From: Sphingosinithalassobacter tenebrarum
GTDB lineage: Bacteria; Pseudomonadota; Alphaproteobacteria; Sphingomonadales; Sphingomonadaceae
Direction: 5' to 3'
NCBI RefSeq assembly: GCF_011057975.1
Contig: NZ_CP049109.1
Location: 2,077,001 to 2,141,000 of the forward strand
DNA length: 64,000 nucleotides
Shown: positions 7,207 to 15,986 of the stretch, in pieces
How the letters are laid out: each line of letters begins with the position of its first letter
Numbering within the stretch: position 1 is the stretch's first letter
Notes under the pieces: generated by a model
What the model was told of the DNA's origin: nothing
Databases searched by the model: none
What the model saw: only the letters and a program-made list of their open reading frames with translations
Translations under genes and position numbers: made by a program

Positions 7207-10200
7207 TGAGCGACGAACGGTCAACCGACGCGCCCGAGACGGCAGGCGAGGCATCGGCAACGGGGGAAGCCGCGACCGAACGCGTCGTGCAGCATCCGCC
7301 GCTGCCGCTGCGGATCGCCAAATGGGCGGGCGTCGCCGTGGGCGTCGTTGTGGCTCTGGCCGGGGCGCTGCTGCTGCTGCTCAATACGCAAATGGGGCGC
7401 AACATCGTTGCCGACCAGATCAGCGGATACCGCCTCGCTTCGGGGCTGAACGTGCAGGTCGGCCGGATCGACGGCTCGATCTACGGCGCGATGGTGCTGC
7501 ATGATGTGCGTGTTCGCGACCCGAAGGGCGTTTTTGCCACGGCGGAGCAGATCACGCTCGACTGGCGGCCCTTCGACTTCCTGTCGAACCATCTCAACAT
7601 TCGCGAGCTTACCAGCCCGGCAGTCCAGGTTGGGCGCGCGCCTGAACTGATCCCTGGCGAATCCGACCCGGACGCGCCGTTGCTGCCGCAGATCGACATC
7701 GATGTTGCGCGCCTTGCGATCGGCCGGATCGAGCTGGCGCCGGGCGTGATCGGCGATCGCCACGTCGCGCGGCTCGAAGGCGGGCTGCACCTTTCCGACG
7801 GACAGTTGCGACTCAGCGCGAATGGCGGAACGCTGGCCGCGCCGGGCATGGCGGGCGGCGACCGGCTCTCGGTACGGCTCGATGCGGAGCCTGAGCAGAA
7901 TATGCTCGACCTCGATTTGCAGGTAAATGCCCCGGCGGGCGGACTGATCGCCGAACTGGCGGGGCTCGAAGCACCGCTGGTGCTTTCGATCGAAGGCGAC
8001 GGCGACTGGGATGCCTGGGACGGCCGGGCAGTCGGCAATCTGGGCGGTGAGCGGCTTGCAAATCTGCAGCTTCGCGCACGCGATGGTCGCTTCAGGATTC
8101 TGGGGATTACGCGACCGGGCCTCTATTTCTCCGGCGCGGTAGCCGAGCTTACCGCACCGCAATTGAGAGTCGCGATCGATACGGCCTTCGTAGACCGGAT
8201 CGCCGATACGCGCGTGCGGTTGCTTTCGGACTCGCTGTCGTTCGAGGCTGCCGGAAAGCTCGACCTGGACGCCAACCGTTTCGACGGGTTTCGCGCCGAG
8301 GCGCTGCTGCTTCGTCCCGCTGCGATCGCGCCCAATCTGGTGGGTCGTTCGGTGCGCGCCAGCGTCGCGCTTGACGGGTCGTTTGCGACGCCGACAGTCG
8401 ACTACAAGCTGCACGCCGGGGCGCTGGGCTTCGGCGAAACCTATGCCGAACAGCTCTATGCTGAGGGGCAGGCCAAGGTCGATGCCGAGCGGATTCTCGT
8501 CCCGGTAAATGCGCGAGCGGCGCGGGTCTCGGGGCTCAATGCGGCCGTGGGCGGTCTCGTTACCAATCTCCGGCTGCGGGGCGACGTCGCGATCAACGGC
8601 GATCAGATCCTGGCCGATGATCTGCGCATCCGATCGGACCGGATCGACGCGACGGCGATCATCGCCGCCGATATCGGAGACGGCCGCTATACCGGCGGGC
8701 TGAAGGGCCGGATCAATGATTATGAGATCGATGGCGTCGGCGTGGTAAGTGCCACCACCGATGCCGAAATCTATCCCGGTTCCACCGGCGGTTTCGGCAT
8801 TCGTGGCACGATCGCCGGGCGGACGCAGCGCATCTTTAGCGATGGCGCGCGCAATTTCCTCGGCGGCAATGCCGTGGCTTCGGTGCGGCTCGGTTATGAT
8901 CCGCAGGGCGTGGTCACGTTCAACGAGCTGCGCGTGCGAGCGCCCAAATTCCAGGTGCGCTCGGGATCGGGGCGCTACGATCCTGAAGGCGCACTGCTCG
9001 TCAATGCCGATGCCTATTCCGCGCAATATGGCCCGCTCCAGGCGCGCGTGACCGGATCGATGGCCAATCCCGAAATGCTGCTGCGCGCGCCGCGACCCGG
9101 GCTTGGAGTCGGCCTCGCGGATGTGGAAGCACGCGTGCGCGGCGAGAATGGGCGCTATGCCGTCGTCGCCGAAGGCGGCACGGATTACGGCCCGTTCACC
9201 GCCGATGTGCTGGTCGATACCGGCGGGCCGCTGAGCGTCGATGTCCGCAGGACTTTGTTCGCCGGGGTCGAAATGCGCGGTCAATTGCGCCAGACCCCGG
9301 CCGGGCCCTTTTCCGGCAGGCTCGATCTCGCCGGATCCGGGATCAACGGTAACGCTCGGCTTTCGGCGCAAGGTTCCGATCAGCAGGCGCAGCTTTCCCT
9401 GCGTGCCGCCGATGCCCGCATTCCGGGGCAGGGCGACATGTTGATAGGCCGCGCTATCGTCGACGCGACGATCCTGCTTGCCGACACGCCGCATATCGTG
9501 GCCGACGCACAGCTTGCAAATTTCGCGCGGGGCGATTTCGTGATCAACCAGGCGCGCGCAAAGCTCGATTACCAGGGCGGAAGCGGTACTGCGAAGCTGC
9601 TCGCCAGCGGTTCGACCGGGGTATCCTTCCGGCTTGCGGCCAATGCCCGGCTCTCGCCCGAACGGTGGCTGGTGGCATTGCAGGGCGAAGGTAATGGCGT
9701 GTCGTTCAAGACCGGCAATCCGGCGCGTATCGTCCTGGCCGACGGTGGCTATCGGCTGCAGCCGACGCAGATCGAATTCGACCAGGGCACGATGCGTGTC
9801 GCCGGAAGCTATGGCGACGGGATGACCGCGCAGCTCCGGCTCGATGAAATGGACCTTTCGGTTATCAACGCCTTTGTTCCGGGCGTCGGTGTGGGCGGAA
9901 CCGCCACCGGCAGCCTCGATTTCGAGCAGCAGACCCCCGACGCATTTCCCAGCGCCGACGCGCGACTGGAGATCGCGAATTTCACGCGTTCGAGTATCGC
10001 CACGGTATCGACTCCCGTGAACATCAGCTTCGTCGGCAAGCTGCTGCCCGATGGCGGGGACGCGCGTGCGCTGATCAAGCGCGGGTCGACGACCATCGGG
10101 CGCGTCGTCGCGACGCTGCGCCCGCTGCCGCCGGGATCGGGTGGGTGGCAGGAACGGCTGATGGCCGCGCCGCTTTCGGGCGGAGTGCGCTATAACGGTC

Positions 10201-11468
10201 CGTCGAACGTGCTCTTCTCGCTGGCGGGCCAACCCGGCCAGACGCTATCCGGCCCGGTGGGCATCGCCGCCGATTTTTCCGGTCGCGTCCGTTCGCCGCA
10301 GCTGAACGGCGTCGTGCGGGCGAGCAACCTCACCTACGAGAACGAGAATTACGGCACGCGCCTCACCAACATGAAGGTCGACGGACGTTTCTCGAACGAT
10401 CAGCTGGTGGTCGAGAATATCACTGCAACCGCAGGGGAGGGCAGCATTTCCGCCAAGGGCCGGGTCGGCCTTTCCGCCGATGCGGGGTTCCCGGTCGAGC
10501 TGCGCGCCGAGTTCGAGAACGCGCAGCTTGCGAGCAGCGATGCGCTGGAAGGCGCGGCGAACGGCTGGATTGAAGTCACCAACAATGCCGATGCGGCCCT
10601 GATCAAGGGGCGGCTGACCATTCCCGAAGCGCGCTACAAGATCATCCGTCAGGGCTCGGCGGAAGTCGCGCAGCTGGAGGGTGTGCGCCGGGTCCGCCCG
10701 GGTGAGGAGGATAGCGGCTATCAGCGCCCCGAACGCCGTCGCGCCGGTCATCCGATCCGTCTCGACCTGGTCGTCAGCGCCGACAACCAGCTGTTCGTTT
10801 CGGGGATGGGGCTCGATTCCGAATGGTCCGCGCGGATCACCGTGAATGGCACCGCGGCCAACCCGCGCGTCGGCGGTTATGCCCGCGTGGTCGAGGGGCA
10901 GTACAGCTTTGCCGGGCGACGGCTCGAACTCAGCCGGCGCAGCGCGGTCAATTTCGAAGGTGCCGCGCTCACCAACCCCAGCCTCGACATTCAGGCGAGC
11001 ACGACGGCGGAGAACGTGACTGCCACCATCGTCATCGGCGGGACCGCGCAGCAGCCCAATATCAGTTTCGCCTCGACGCCCAGCCTGCCGCAGGACGAAG
11101 TGCTGTCGCGGCTGCTGTTCGGCGATTCGGTGACGAACTTGTCAGCGACCGAGGCACTGCAACTCGCCGCCGCGCTCAATTCGCTGCGCGGCAGCGGCGG
11201 CGGGCTCAATCCGCTGGGCGAGCTGCGCCAGGCGGCGGGGATCGACCGGCTGCGCGTGCTGGGCAGCGATGAAACCACCGGGCGCGGCACCGCGCTGGCG
11301 GCGGGGCAATATCTGACCAACGACATCTATGTCGAAATCATCACCGATGCCCGCGGCTTCACGGCGACCCAGCTCGAGATCGCACTCACGCGTGCCCTCA
11401 GCATTCTCTCCGAAACCGGGTCGTTCGGCGGGTCGAGCGTCAGCTTGCGCTATTCGAAGGACTATTGA
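7206..11468 (+). CDS. tamB: TamB-like translocation/assembly module protein
   Basis: A 1420-residue AsmA/TamB-type protein. A cytoplasmic N terminus is followed by one membrane anchor (about residues 35-60, ending LLLLLNTQMGRNIV). A very long periplasmic beta-rich body then leads to the C-terminal TamB (DUF490) domain, visible in FASTPSLPQDEVLSRLLFG and GLNPLGELRQAAGIDRLRV and ending in a beta strand, LRYSKDY. The family bridges the periplasm and works with TamA in inserting outer-membrane proteins; lipid transport has also been proposed. Its ATG overlaps the tamA stop by one base (TGATG), so the pair is translationally coupled. The length is typical. Confidence 0.95.
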   Translation: MSDERSTDAPETAGEASATGEAATERVVQHPPLPLRIAKWAGVAVGVVVALAGALLLLLNTQMGRNIVADQISGYRLASGLNVQVGRIDGSIYGAMVLHDVRVRDPKGVFATAEQITLDWRPFDFLSNHLNIRELTSPAVQVGRAPELIPGESDPDAPLLPQIDIDVARLAIGRIELAPGVIGDRHVARLEGGLHLSDGQLRLSANGGTLAAPGMAGGDRLSVRLDAEPEQNMLDLDLQVNAPAGGLIAELAGLEAPLVLSIEGDGDWDAWDGRAVGNLGGERLANLQLRARDGRFRILGITRPGLYFSGAVAELTAPQLRVAIDTAFVDRIADTRVRLLSDSLSFEAAGKLDLDANRFDGFRAEALLLRPAAIAPNLVGRSVRASVALDGSFATPTVDYKLHAGALGFGETYAEQLYAEGQAKVDAERILVPVNARAARVSGLNAAVGGLVTNLRLRGDVAINGDQILADDLRIRSDRIDATAIIAADIGDGRYTGGLKGRINDYEIDGVGVVSATTDAEIYPGSTGGFGIRGTIAGRTQRIFSDGARNFLGGNAVASVRLGYDPQGVVTFNELRVRAPKFQVRSGSGRYDPEGALLVNADAYSAQYGPLQARVTGSMANPEMLLRAPRPGLGVGLADVEARVRGENGRYAVVAEGGTDYGPFTADVLVDTGGPLSVDVRRTLFAGVEMRGQLRQTPAGPFSGRLDLAGSGINGNARLSAQGSDQQAQLSLRAADARIPGQGDMLIGRAIVDATILLADTPHIVADAQLANFARGDFVINQARAKLDYQGGSGTAKLLASGSTGVSFRLAANARLSPERWLVALQGEGNGVSFKTGNPARIVLADGGYRLQPTQIEFDQGTMRVAGSYGDGMTAQLRLDEMDLSVINAFVPGVGVGGTATGSLDFEQQTPDAFPSADARLEIANFTRSSIATVSTPVNISFVGKLLPDGGDARALIKRGSTTIGRVVATLRPLPPGSGGWQERLMAAPLSGGVRYNGPSNVLFSLAGQPGQTLSGPVGIAADFSGRVRSPQLNGVVRASNLTYENENYGTRLTNMKVDGRFSNDQLVVENITATAGEGSISAKGRVGLSADAGFPVELRAEFENAQLASSDALEGAANGWIEVTNNADAALIKGRLTIPEARYKIIRQGSAEVAQLEGVRRVRPGEEDSGYQRPERRRAGHPIRLDLVVSADNQLFVSGMGLDSEWSARITVNGTAANPRVGGYARVVEGQYSFAGRRLELSRRSAVNFEGAALTNPSLDIQASTTAENVTATIVIGGTAQQPNISFASTPSLPQDEVLSRLLFGDSVTNLSATEALQLAAALNSLRGSGGGLNPLGELRQAAGIDRLRVLGSDETTGRGTALAAGQYLTNDIYVEIITDARGFTATQLEIALTRALSILSETGSFGGSSVSLRYSKDY

Positions 11469-11509
11469 CCCGCGTTGCAGTGGCGCTCGCGTAACGACAT
11501 AAGCGGGCG

Positions 11510-12961
11510 ATGGGCGAATATCTCGACGTGCTCGTGGTCGGTGCCGGCATCTCCGGCATCGGCGCGGGCTTTCACCTGCAGGACAAATGCCCCGGTCGCA
11601 GCTATGCGATCCTCGAGGCACGCGATGCCGTGGGGGGCACCTGGGACCTGTTCCGCTATCCCGGGGTGCGGTCGGACAGTGATATGCACACGCTCGGCTA
11701 TGGTTTCCGTCCGTGGCGCGGGGCGAAGGCGATCGCTGACGGTGCTTCGATCCTCCAATATCTGAAGGATACCGCGCGCGAGTTCGGCATCGACAAGCAT
11801 ATCCGCACCGGCGAGCGGGTGGTGCGCGCCGACTGGTCAACGCGCGAGGCGCTGTGGCACGTCACCGTCGATCGGAGCGACGGCGAGACGCGGCATTACT
11901 GCTGCCGCTTCCTGTTCCTGTGCACAGGCTATTACCGGTATGATCGTGGTTATATGCCCGATTTTCCGGGGCGCGAGGATTTCGGCGGGCAGATCGTCCA
12001 TCCGCAATTCTGGACCGAGGATATCGACTGGGCGGGCAAGCGCGTGGTGGTGATCGGCAGCGGCGCGACAGCGGTGACGCTCGTCCCCGCGCTGGCGGAG
12101 AAGGCGGCGCATGTCACGATGCTACAGCGTTCGCCAAGCTACATGATCGCGCGGCCCTCGCGCGACGGTTTTTCCGACAAGCTGCACCGGATATTGCCCG
12201 AACGGCTCGCATCGGGGCTGGTGCGGTGGAAGAACGTGCTGCTTCAGCAATTCTTCTTCAATCTTGCCCGCAAACGCCCCGAAAAGGTGAAGGCGCATCT
12301 GATCGGACTGGTGCAGGAGCAGCTGGGCTCCGAGTATGACACTGCCACGCATTTCACGCCGCGTTACAATCCCTGGGACGAACGGCTGTGCCTCGTCTCC
12401 GACGCCGATCTGTTCCAGGCGTTGCGCAGCGGTGCCGCGAGTATCGTCACCGGCACGATCGACCGGTTCACGCGGGAGGGCATCCGGCTGGCAGCGGGCG
12501 AAGTCGTGGAGGCCGATCTTGTGGTTTCTGCGACGGGGCTGGAAATGCAGTTGGCGAGCGACATGGAAATCAGCGTCGACGGCGCGCAGGTCCGGCTTTC
12601 CGACAGCGTCGCCTATAAGGGGATGATGTATTCGGACGTGCCGAATTTCGCATCGTCCTTCGGCTATACCAATGCCTCCTGGACGCTGAAGGTCGACCTG
12701 ACCTGCGCCTATGTCTGTCGCCTGCTCAACGCAATGAAGGCGCGCGGCATGCGGCAAGTGACGCCGCGGCTCGCCGAGCCGGTGGGCGAGGAGCCGCTGC
12801 TCGATTTCAGCTCGGGCTATATCCAGCGCGGGCTTTCGCAATTCCCGAGGCAGGGGGATCGCGAGCCGTGGCGTGTCAATCAGAGCTATCTGCGCGACGT
12901 GATCGGGCTTCGCTATGGTGGGATCGACCGGGAAATGGAATTCTCCAATCCCGCATCCTAG
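11510..12961 (+). CDS. Flavin-containing Baeyer-Villiger-type monooxygenase
   Basis: A 483-residue class B flavoprotein monooxygenase. The FAD dinucleotide motif VVGAGISGIG is at residues 8-17, the NADPH motif VIGSGATAV is near 180, and FGGQIVHPQFWTED between them matches the Baeyer-Villiger fingerprint FxGxxxHxxxW. It resembles EthA/AlmA-type enzymes that oxidise ketones or long-chain compounds; the substrate is not predictable. It follows tamB by 41 bases but is unlikely to share its function. It ends in a 4-base overlap with a convergent Rieske gene. Confidence 0.9.
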   Translation: MGEYLDVLVVGAGISGIGAGFHLQDKCPGRSYAILEARDAVGGTWDLFRYPGVRSDSDMHTLGYGFRPWRGAKAIADGASILQYLKDTAREFGIDKHIRTGERVVRADWSTREALWHVTVDRSDGETRHYCCRFLFLCTGYYRYDRGYMPDFPGREDFGGQIVHPQFWTEDIDWAGKRVVVIGSGATAVTLVPALAEKAAHVTMLQRSPSYMIARPSRDGFSDKLHRILPERLASGLVRWKNVLLQQFFFNLARKRPEKVKAHLIGLVQEQLGSEYDTATHFTPRYNPWDERLCLVSDADLFQALRSGAASIVTGTIDRFTREGIRLAAGEVVEADLVVSATGLEMQLASDMEISVDGAQVRLSDSVAYKGMMYSDVPNFASSFGYTNASWTLKVDLTCAYVCRLLNAMKARGMRQVTPRLAEPVGEEPLLDFSSGYIQRGLSQFPRQGDREPWRVNQSYLRDVIGLRYGGIDREMEFSNPAS

Positions 12962-13314
12962 GCCGTGACGATATTGCCGTCGCGCACTTCAACCGGCCAG
13001 GGCTTGAGCCGAGCGCCGGTGCACGGGCCGCCGATGCAATGGCCGTCCGCGATGCGAAACAGCGCGCCGTGCCATGAACAGGCGATCAGGTCGCGATCCT
13101 GCGTCAGATAGCTGTCGAGCTCCTGCGCGAGCGGCAGCCCCATATGCGGGCAGCGGTCGACATAGCCATAAGCGGCATTGCCCTGCCGCACCACGAAACC
13201 GTGGAATCGCCCGGCCTTCATTTCGAGCACGAAACTACGCGCGCCGCCGTCGGGCAAGAGCGCGAGCGGACCGAGTGTGACACCCGGCGGGGTGGTGGTG
13301 AGGCGTTCGCTCAT
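12958..13314 (-). CDS. Stand-alone Rieske [2Fe-2S] protein
   Basis: A 118-residue ferredoxin-like protein made of one Rieske domain. Cluster ligands are in DRCPHMGLPL and CSWHGALF, about 30 residues apart. Such proteins pass electrons to oxygenases or act as nitrite-reductase-small-subunit-like components. The start MSERLTTTPPG is the first ATG after a repeat element; upstream codons in the frame run through that repeat. The gene lies downstream of the tyrosine genes on the same strand, 127 bases from hmgA, and may be read with them. No partner oxygenase is adjacent. Confidence 0.88.
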   Translation of the reverse strand: MSERLTTTPPGVTLGPLALLPDGGARSFVLEMKAGRFHGFVVRQGNAAYGYVDRCPHMGLPLAQELDSYLTQDRDLIACSWHGALFRIADGHCIGGPCTGARLKPWPVEVRDGNIVTA

Positions 13315-13336
13315 GCTGCCACTAACGCCCGTTTGC

Positions 13337-13413
13337 GCTGAGCCTGTCGAAGCGCTGTCCTTTCTATTACGCAGCGGTGGAGAGAAGAAGAACGGGGCTT
13401 CGACAAGCTCAGC
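13337..13413. repeat. REP-like inverted repeat
   Basis: GCTGAGCCTGTCGAAGC (13337-13353) and GCTTCGACAAGCTCAGC (13397-13413) match as inverted arms at 16 of 17 positions. They flank a 43-base spacer in the gap between hmgA and the Rieske gene. The CTTCGACAAGCTCAG core is, from memory, a very common dispersed palindrome of sphingomonad genomes. Confidence 0.7.
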
Positions 13414-13441
13414 CCCAACGATGGACGAGTGATGTCGGAAC

Positions 13442-14719
13442 TCAAGGCAGCACCGCCTTCGGGAAATCCGCCCAGGCCGCGTCATAATCGGACTGAGCAT
13501 GCTCCATCGCATAACCTGTCGGGCGATAGGGCCAGCAGCTCTCGACCATGAACGCGATCGTGTTCTCGATCTTGTGCGGGGCGAGATCGGCATTGCTCGC
13601 AGCTTCCCAGCTCGGCTTGTCGGGCCCGTGACCGGCCATCAGATTGTGTAGGCTGAGCCCGCCCGGCTGAAACCCTTCGGCCTTGGCGTCATAGGCGCCG
13701 TGGATCAGCCCCATCGCCTCCGACATGATGTTGCGATGAAACCAGGGTGGGCGGAACGTGTCCTCGGCCACCATCCAGCGCGGCGGGAAGATCACGAAGT
13801 CGGCGTTCGCGCGTCCCGGAACGGCGCTGGGCGAGGTCAGCACGGTGAAGATCGAGGGATCGGGATGGTCGTAGCTCACCGTTCCGATCGTGTTGAATTT
13901 CGCGAGGTCATAGCGGCAGGGCGCAAGATTGCCGTGCCAGGCGACGACATCGAGCGGGCTATGGTCGAGCGTCATCGTCCACAGGCTGCCGAGATATTTC
14001 TGGACCAGCTCGAACGGCTCGTCGCGATCCTCATACCAGGCCATGGGCGTTTCGAAGTCGCGGGGATTGGCGAGGCCGTTGGCGCCGATCGGGCCGAGAT
14101 CGGGCAGGCGGAACAGGCTGCCGTAATTTTCGGTGAGATAGCCGCGCGCATTCCCGTCGGGCAGCAGCGCGCGAAACCGCACGCCGCGCGGGACGATGGC
14201 GATCTGACCGGGCGCGATATCGATACGCCCCATTTCGGTGAGCAGCGACAGCCGCCCTTCCTGCGGGATGAACAGCAATTCGCCGTCGGCGTCCATGAAG
14301 ACGCGGCGGTCCATATCCTTGTCCGCGGCATAGCAGTGCACCGCCACGCCATCGAGTATTTCGGGATTGCCGTTGCCGAGCATCGTCACCAGCGAATCGA
14401 TCAGATCGACCGGCGCGTCGGGGCCGGGCAGGGGCGACCAGCGCTGACGATTGGGCGCCACCGGGCCGGACATCAGCGGCGCGGTGAAAAGCGGGGCGCC
14501 CTGATAGGGAGTAAAGGCCGGATGCTCGGCGCTCGGCCGCATGCGATAGAGCCAGCTGCGGCGGTTTTCGGCGCGCGGCGCCGTGAACGCGGTGCCCGAA
14601 AGCTGCTCGGCGTACAGGCCATAGGCGGGTCGCTGCGGCGAGTTGCGCCCCTCGGGCAATGCGCCGGGCACTGCCTCGGTCGCAACGTGATTGCCGAAGC
14701 CGGGGAAATAGTCAGTCAC
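13442..14719 (-). CDS. hmgA: Homogentisate 1,2-dioxygenase
   Basis: The 425-residue ring-cleaving enzyme of tyrosine and phenylalanine breakdown, which turns homogentisate into maleylacetoacetate. Family landmarks are the N-terminal [20 protein letters not shown], the iron ligands in [11 protein letters not shown] (His and Glu, near 330-340), [10 protein letters not shown] (His near 358), and the C-terminal [13 protein letters not shown]. The start is GTG, with CGGAGAGG three bases before it. It lies 87 bases downstream of hppD on the same strand, the preceding step of the pathway. Maleylacetoacetate isomerase and fumarylacetoacetase are not in the window. Confidence 0.97.
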   Translation of the reverse strand: MTDYFPGFGNHVATEAVPGALPEGRNSPQRPAYGLYAEQLSGTAFTAPRAENRRSWLYRMRPSAEHPAFTPYQGAPLFTAPLMSGPVAPNRQRWSPLPGPDAPVDLIDSLVTMLGNGNPEILDGVAVHCYAADKDMDRRVFMDADGELLFIPQEGRLSLLTEMGRIDIAPGQIAIVPRGVRFRALLPDGNARGYLTENYGSLFRLPDLGPIGANGLANPRDFETPMAWYEDRDEPFELVQKYLGSLWTMTLDHSPLDVVAWHGNLAPCRYDLAKFNTIGTVSYDHPDPSIFTVLTSPSAVPGRANADFVIFPPRWMVAEDTFRPPWFHRNIMSEAMGLIHGAYDAKAEGFQPGGLSLHNLMAGHGPDKPSWEAASNADLAPHKIENTIAFMVESCWPYRPTGYAMEHAQSDYDAAWADFPKAVLP

Positions 14720-14744
14720 GGGCCTCTCCGCTCAGAGCTGGTTC

Positions 14745-14791
14745 GGCCGGGGGTAAGCAACGCGAACGCAACTGGCGCGCCTCCCCCGGCC
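14745..14791. other. GC-rich hairpin between hppD and hmgA
   Basis: GGCCGGGGG (14745-14753) and CCCCCGGCC (14783-14791) form a perfect 9-bp stem with a 29-base loop in the 87-base gap. No T run follows on the minus strand, so it is more likely an mRNA processing or stability element than a full terminator. Confidence 0.45.
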
Positions 14792-14806
14792 TTCCTCTCC
14801 AACTTG

Positions 14807-15841
14807 TCAGGCGTCCACCTTGATCACGCCGCGGCGAATCTGGTCGAGTTCGATCGACTCGAACAGCGCCTGGAAGTTGCCGTTGCCGAAGCCTTCATTG
14901 CCCTTGCGCTGAATGATCTCGAAGAAGATCGGGCCGAACATGTTTTCGGTGAAAATCTGGAGGAGGATGCCTTCCTCGCGATTGCCGTCGATCAGGATGC
15001 GGTTCTTGCGCAGCCGGTCGAGATCCTCGTCATGCGGGCCGACGCGCTTGTCGACCAGCTCGTAATAGGTCTCGATCGTGTCCTGCAGATTGACGCCGCG
15101 CTCGCGCAGCTTCTCGACCGTCGTGTAGATATCGTCTGTGGTCAGCGCGAGGTGCTGAATGCCTTCGCCTTTGTACTCGCGAATGAATTCCTCGATCTGC
15201 GAGTTTTCGTCCTGGCTCTCGTTCAGGGGAATACGGATCGCCTGATCGGGCGCGATCATCGCCTGGCTGAACAGCCCGGTCGCCTGGCCCTTGATGTCGA
15301 AATATTTCTGTTCCTCGAAGCCGAACAGCGTGCGGTAGAATTCGCTCCACACGCGCATCTGGCCGCGGCGGACATTGTGCGTGAGGTGGTCGAGCAGATC
15401 GAGCCCGACATTGTTTTCCTTCTCCGCCTGCTGCCAGCCGGGGACTTCCTCCCAGTCGGCATAAAGGTCGGTGCCGTCCTGGATGAAATAGAGGTACGAG
15501 CCGCCAATCCCCTTGATCACGGTATCGTCTTCCTCGGTCGCTTCGGCACCGTGTTCCAGCGCCCATTTGAGCGCCTTTTCCGGGTCGCCTACGCGGAACG
15601 CCATCGCGCTGGCCGAAGGGCCGTGGGCCTTGCGGAATTCGGCGACCCGGCCTTCCTTGTCGCGGTTGAGCATCAGGTTGATACGCCCCTGCTTGAAGCG
15701 CGTGATGTCCTTGGTCGGATGCCGATGCGACGGAACGAATCCCATCTGCTCGAACTGGCGCGCCATCGCATCGGGATCGGGCGAGGTGAATTCGACGAAT
15801 TCGAAGCCGTTGAGGCCGAGGGGGTTTTCGGGGCGGTTCAT
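14807..15841 (-). CDS. hppD: 4-hydroxyphenylpyruvate dioxygenase
   Basis: This 344-residue Fe(II) enzyme converts 4-hydroxyphenylpyruvate to homogentisate. All three iron ligands are present in their usual motifs: DHLTHN (His near 150), GIQHLAL (His near 228) and FFEIIQRKG (Glu near 307). The C-terminal helix GNFQALFESIELDQIRRG is also characteristic. AGGAGAGAG lies just before the chosen ATG (MNRPENPLG); an in-frame ATG 15 bases upstream is less well spaced. hmgA follows. A long inverted repeat overlapping a possible promoter lies 38-65 bases upstream. Confidence 0.97.
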   Translation of the reverse strand: MNRPENPLGLNGFEFVEFTSPDPDAMARQFEQMGFVPSHRHPTKDITRFKQGRINLMLNRDKEGRVAEFRKAHGPSASAMAFRVGDPEKALKWALEHGAEATEEDDTVIKGIGGSYLYFIQDGTDLYADWEEVPGWQQAEKENNVGLDLLDHLTHNVRRGQMRVWSEFYRTLFGFEEQKYFDIKGQATGLFSQAMIAPDQAIRIPLNESQDENSQIEEFIREYKGEGIQHLALTTDDIYTTVEKLRERGVNLQDTIETYYELVDKRVGPHDEDLDRLRKNRILIDGNREEGILLQIFTENMFGPIFFEIIQRKGNEGFGNGNFQALFESIELDQIRRGVIKVDA

Positions 15842-15878
15842 GACTCTCTCCTGCATGCGTCCCTGATATCGCGACAGG

Positions 15879-15906
15879 CAAACTAGTGTCAAATGATACC
15901 AGTTTG
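15879..15906 (-). promoter_or_regulatory. Operator and promoter candidate upstream of hppD
   Basis: A 28-base imperfect palindrome has outer arms CAAACTAGTGT and ATACCAGTTTG, matching at 9 of 11 positions. Inside it on the minus strand is TTGACA (15887-15892), followed after 17 bases by ATATCA, a plausible -35/-10 pair. A regulator bound here would cover the promoter. No regulator gene adjoins it. Confidence 0.45.
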
Positions 15907-15986
15907 TCACGTCACGCGTTCATCAGGAAACGGGCAGGCAGGCCGAACGATCCGGTCCCGGGGCGGTGGCACTTGCCGGCTTGCGA

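Noticed and set aside
7221..10232. A 1003-codon open frame antisense to tamB
   Set aside because: It is a GC-rich shadow: no ribosome site, no known domain, and the plus-strand frame is clearly TamB.
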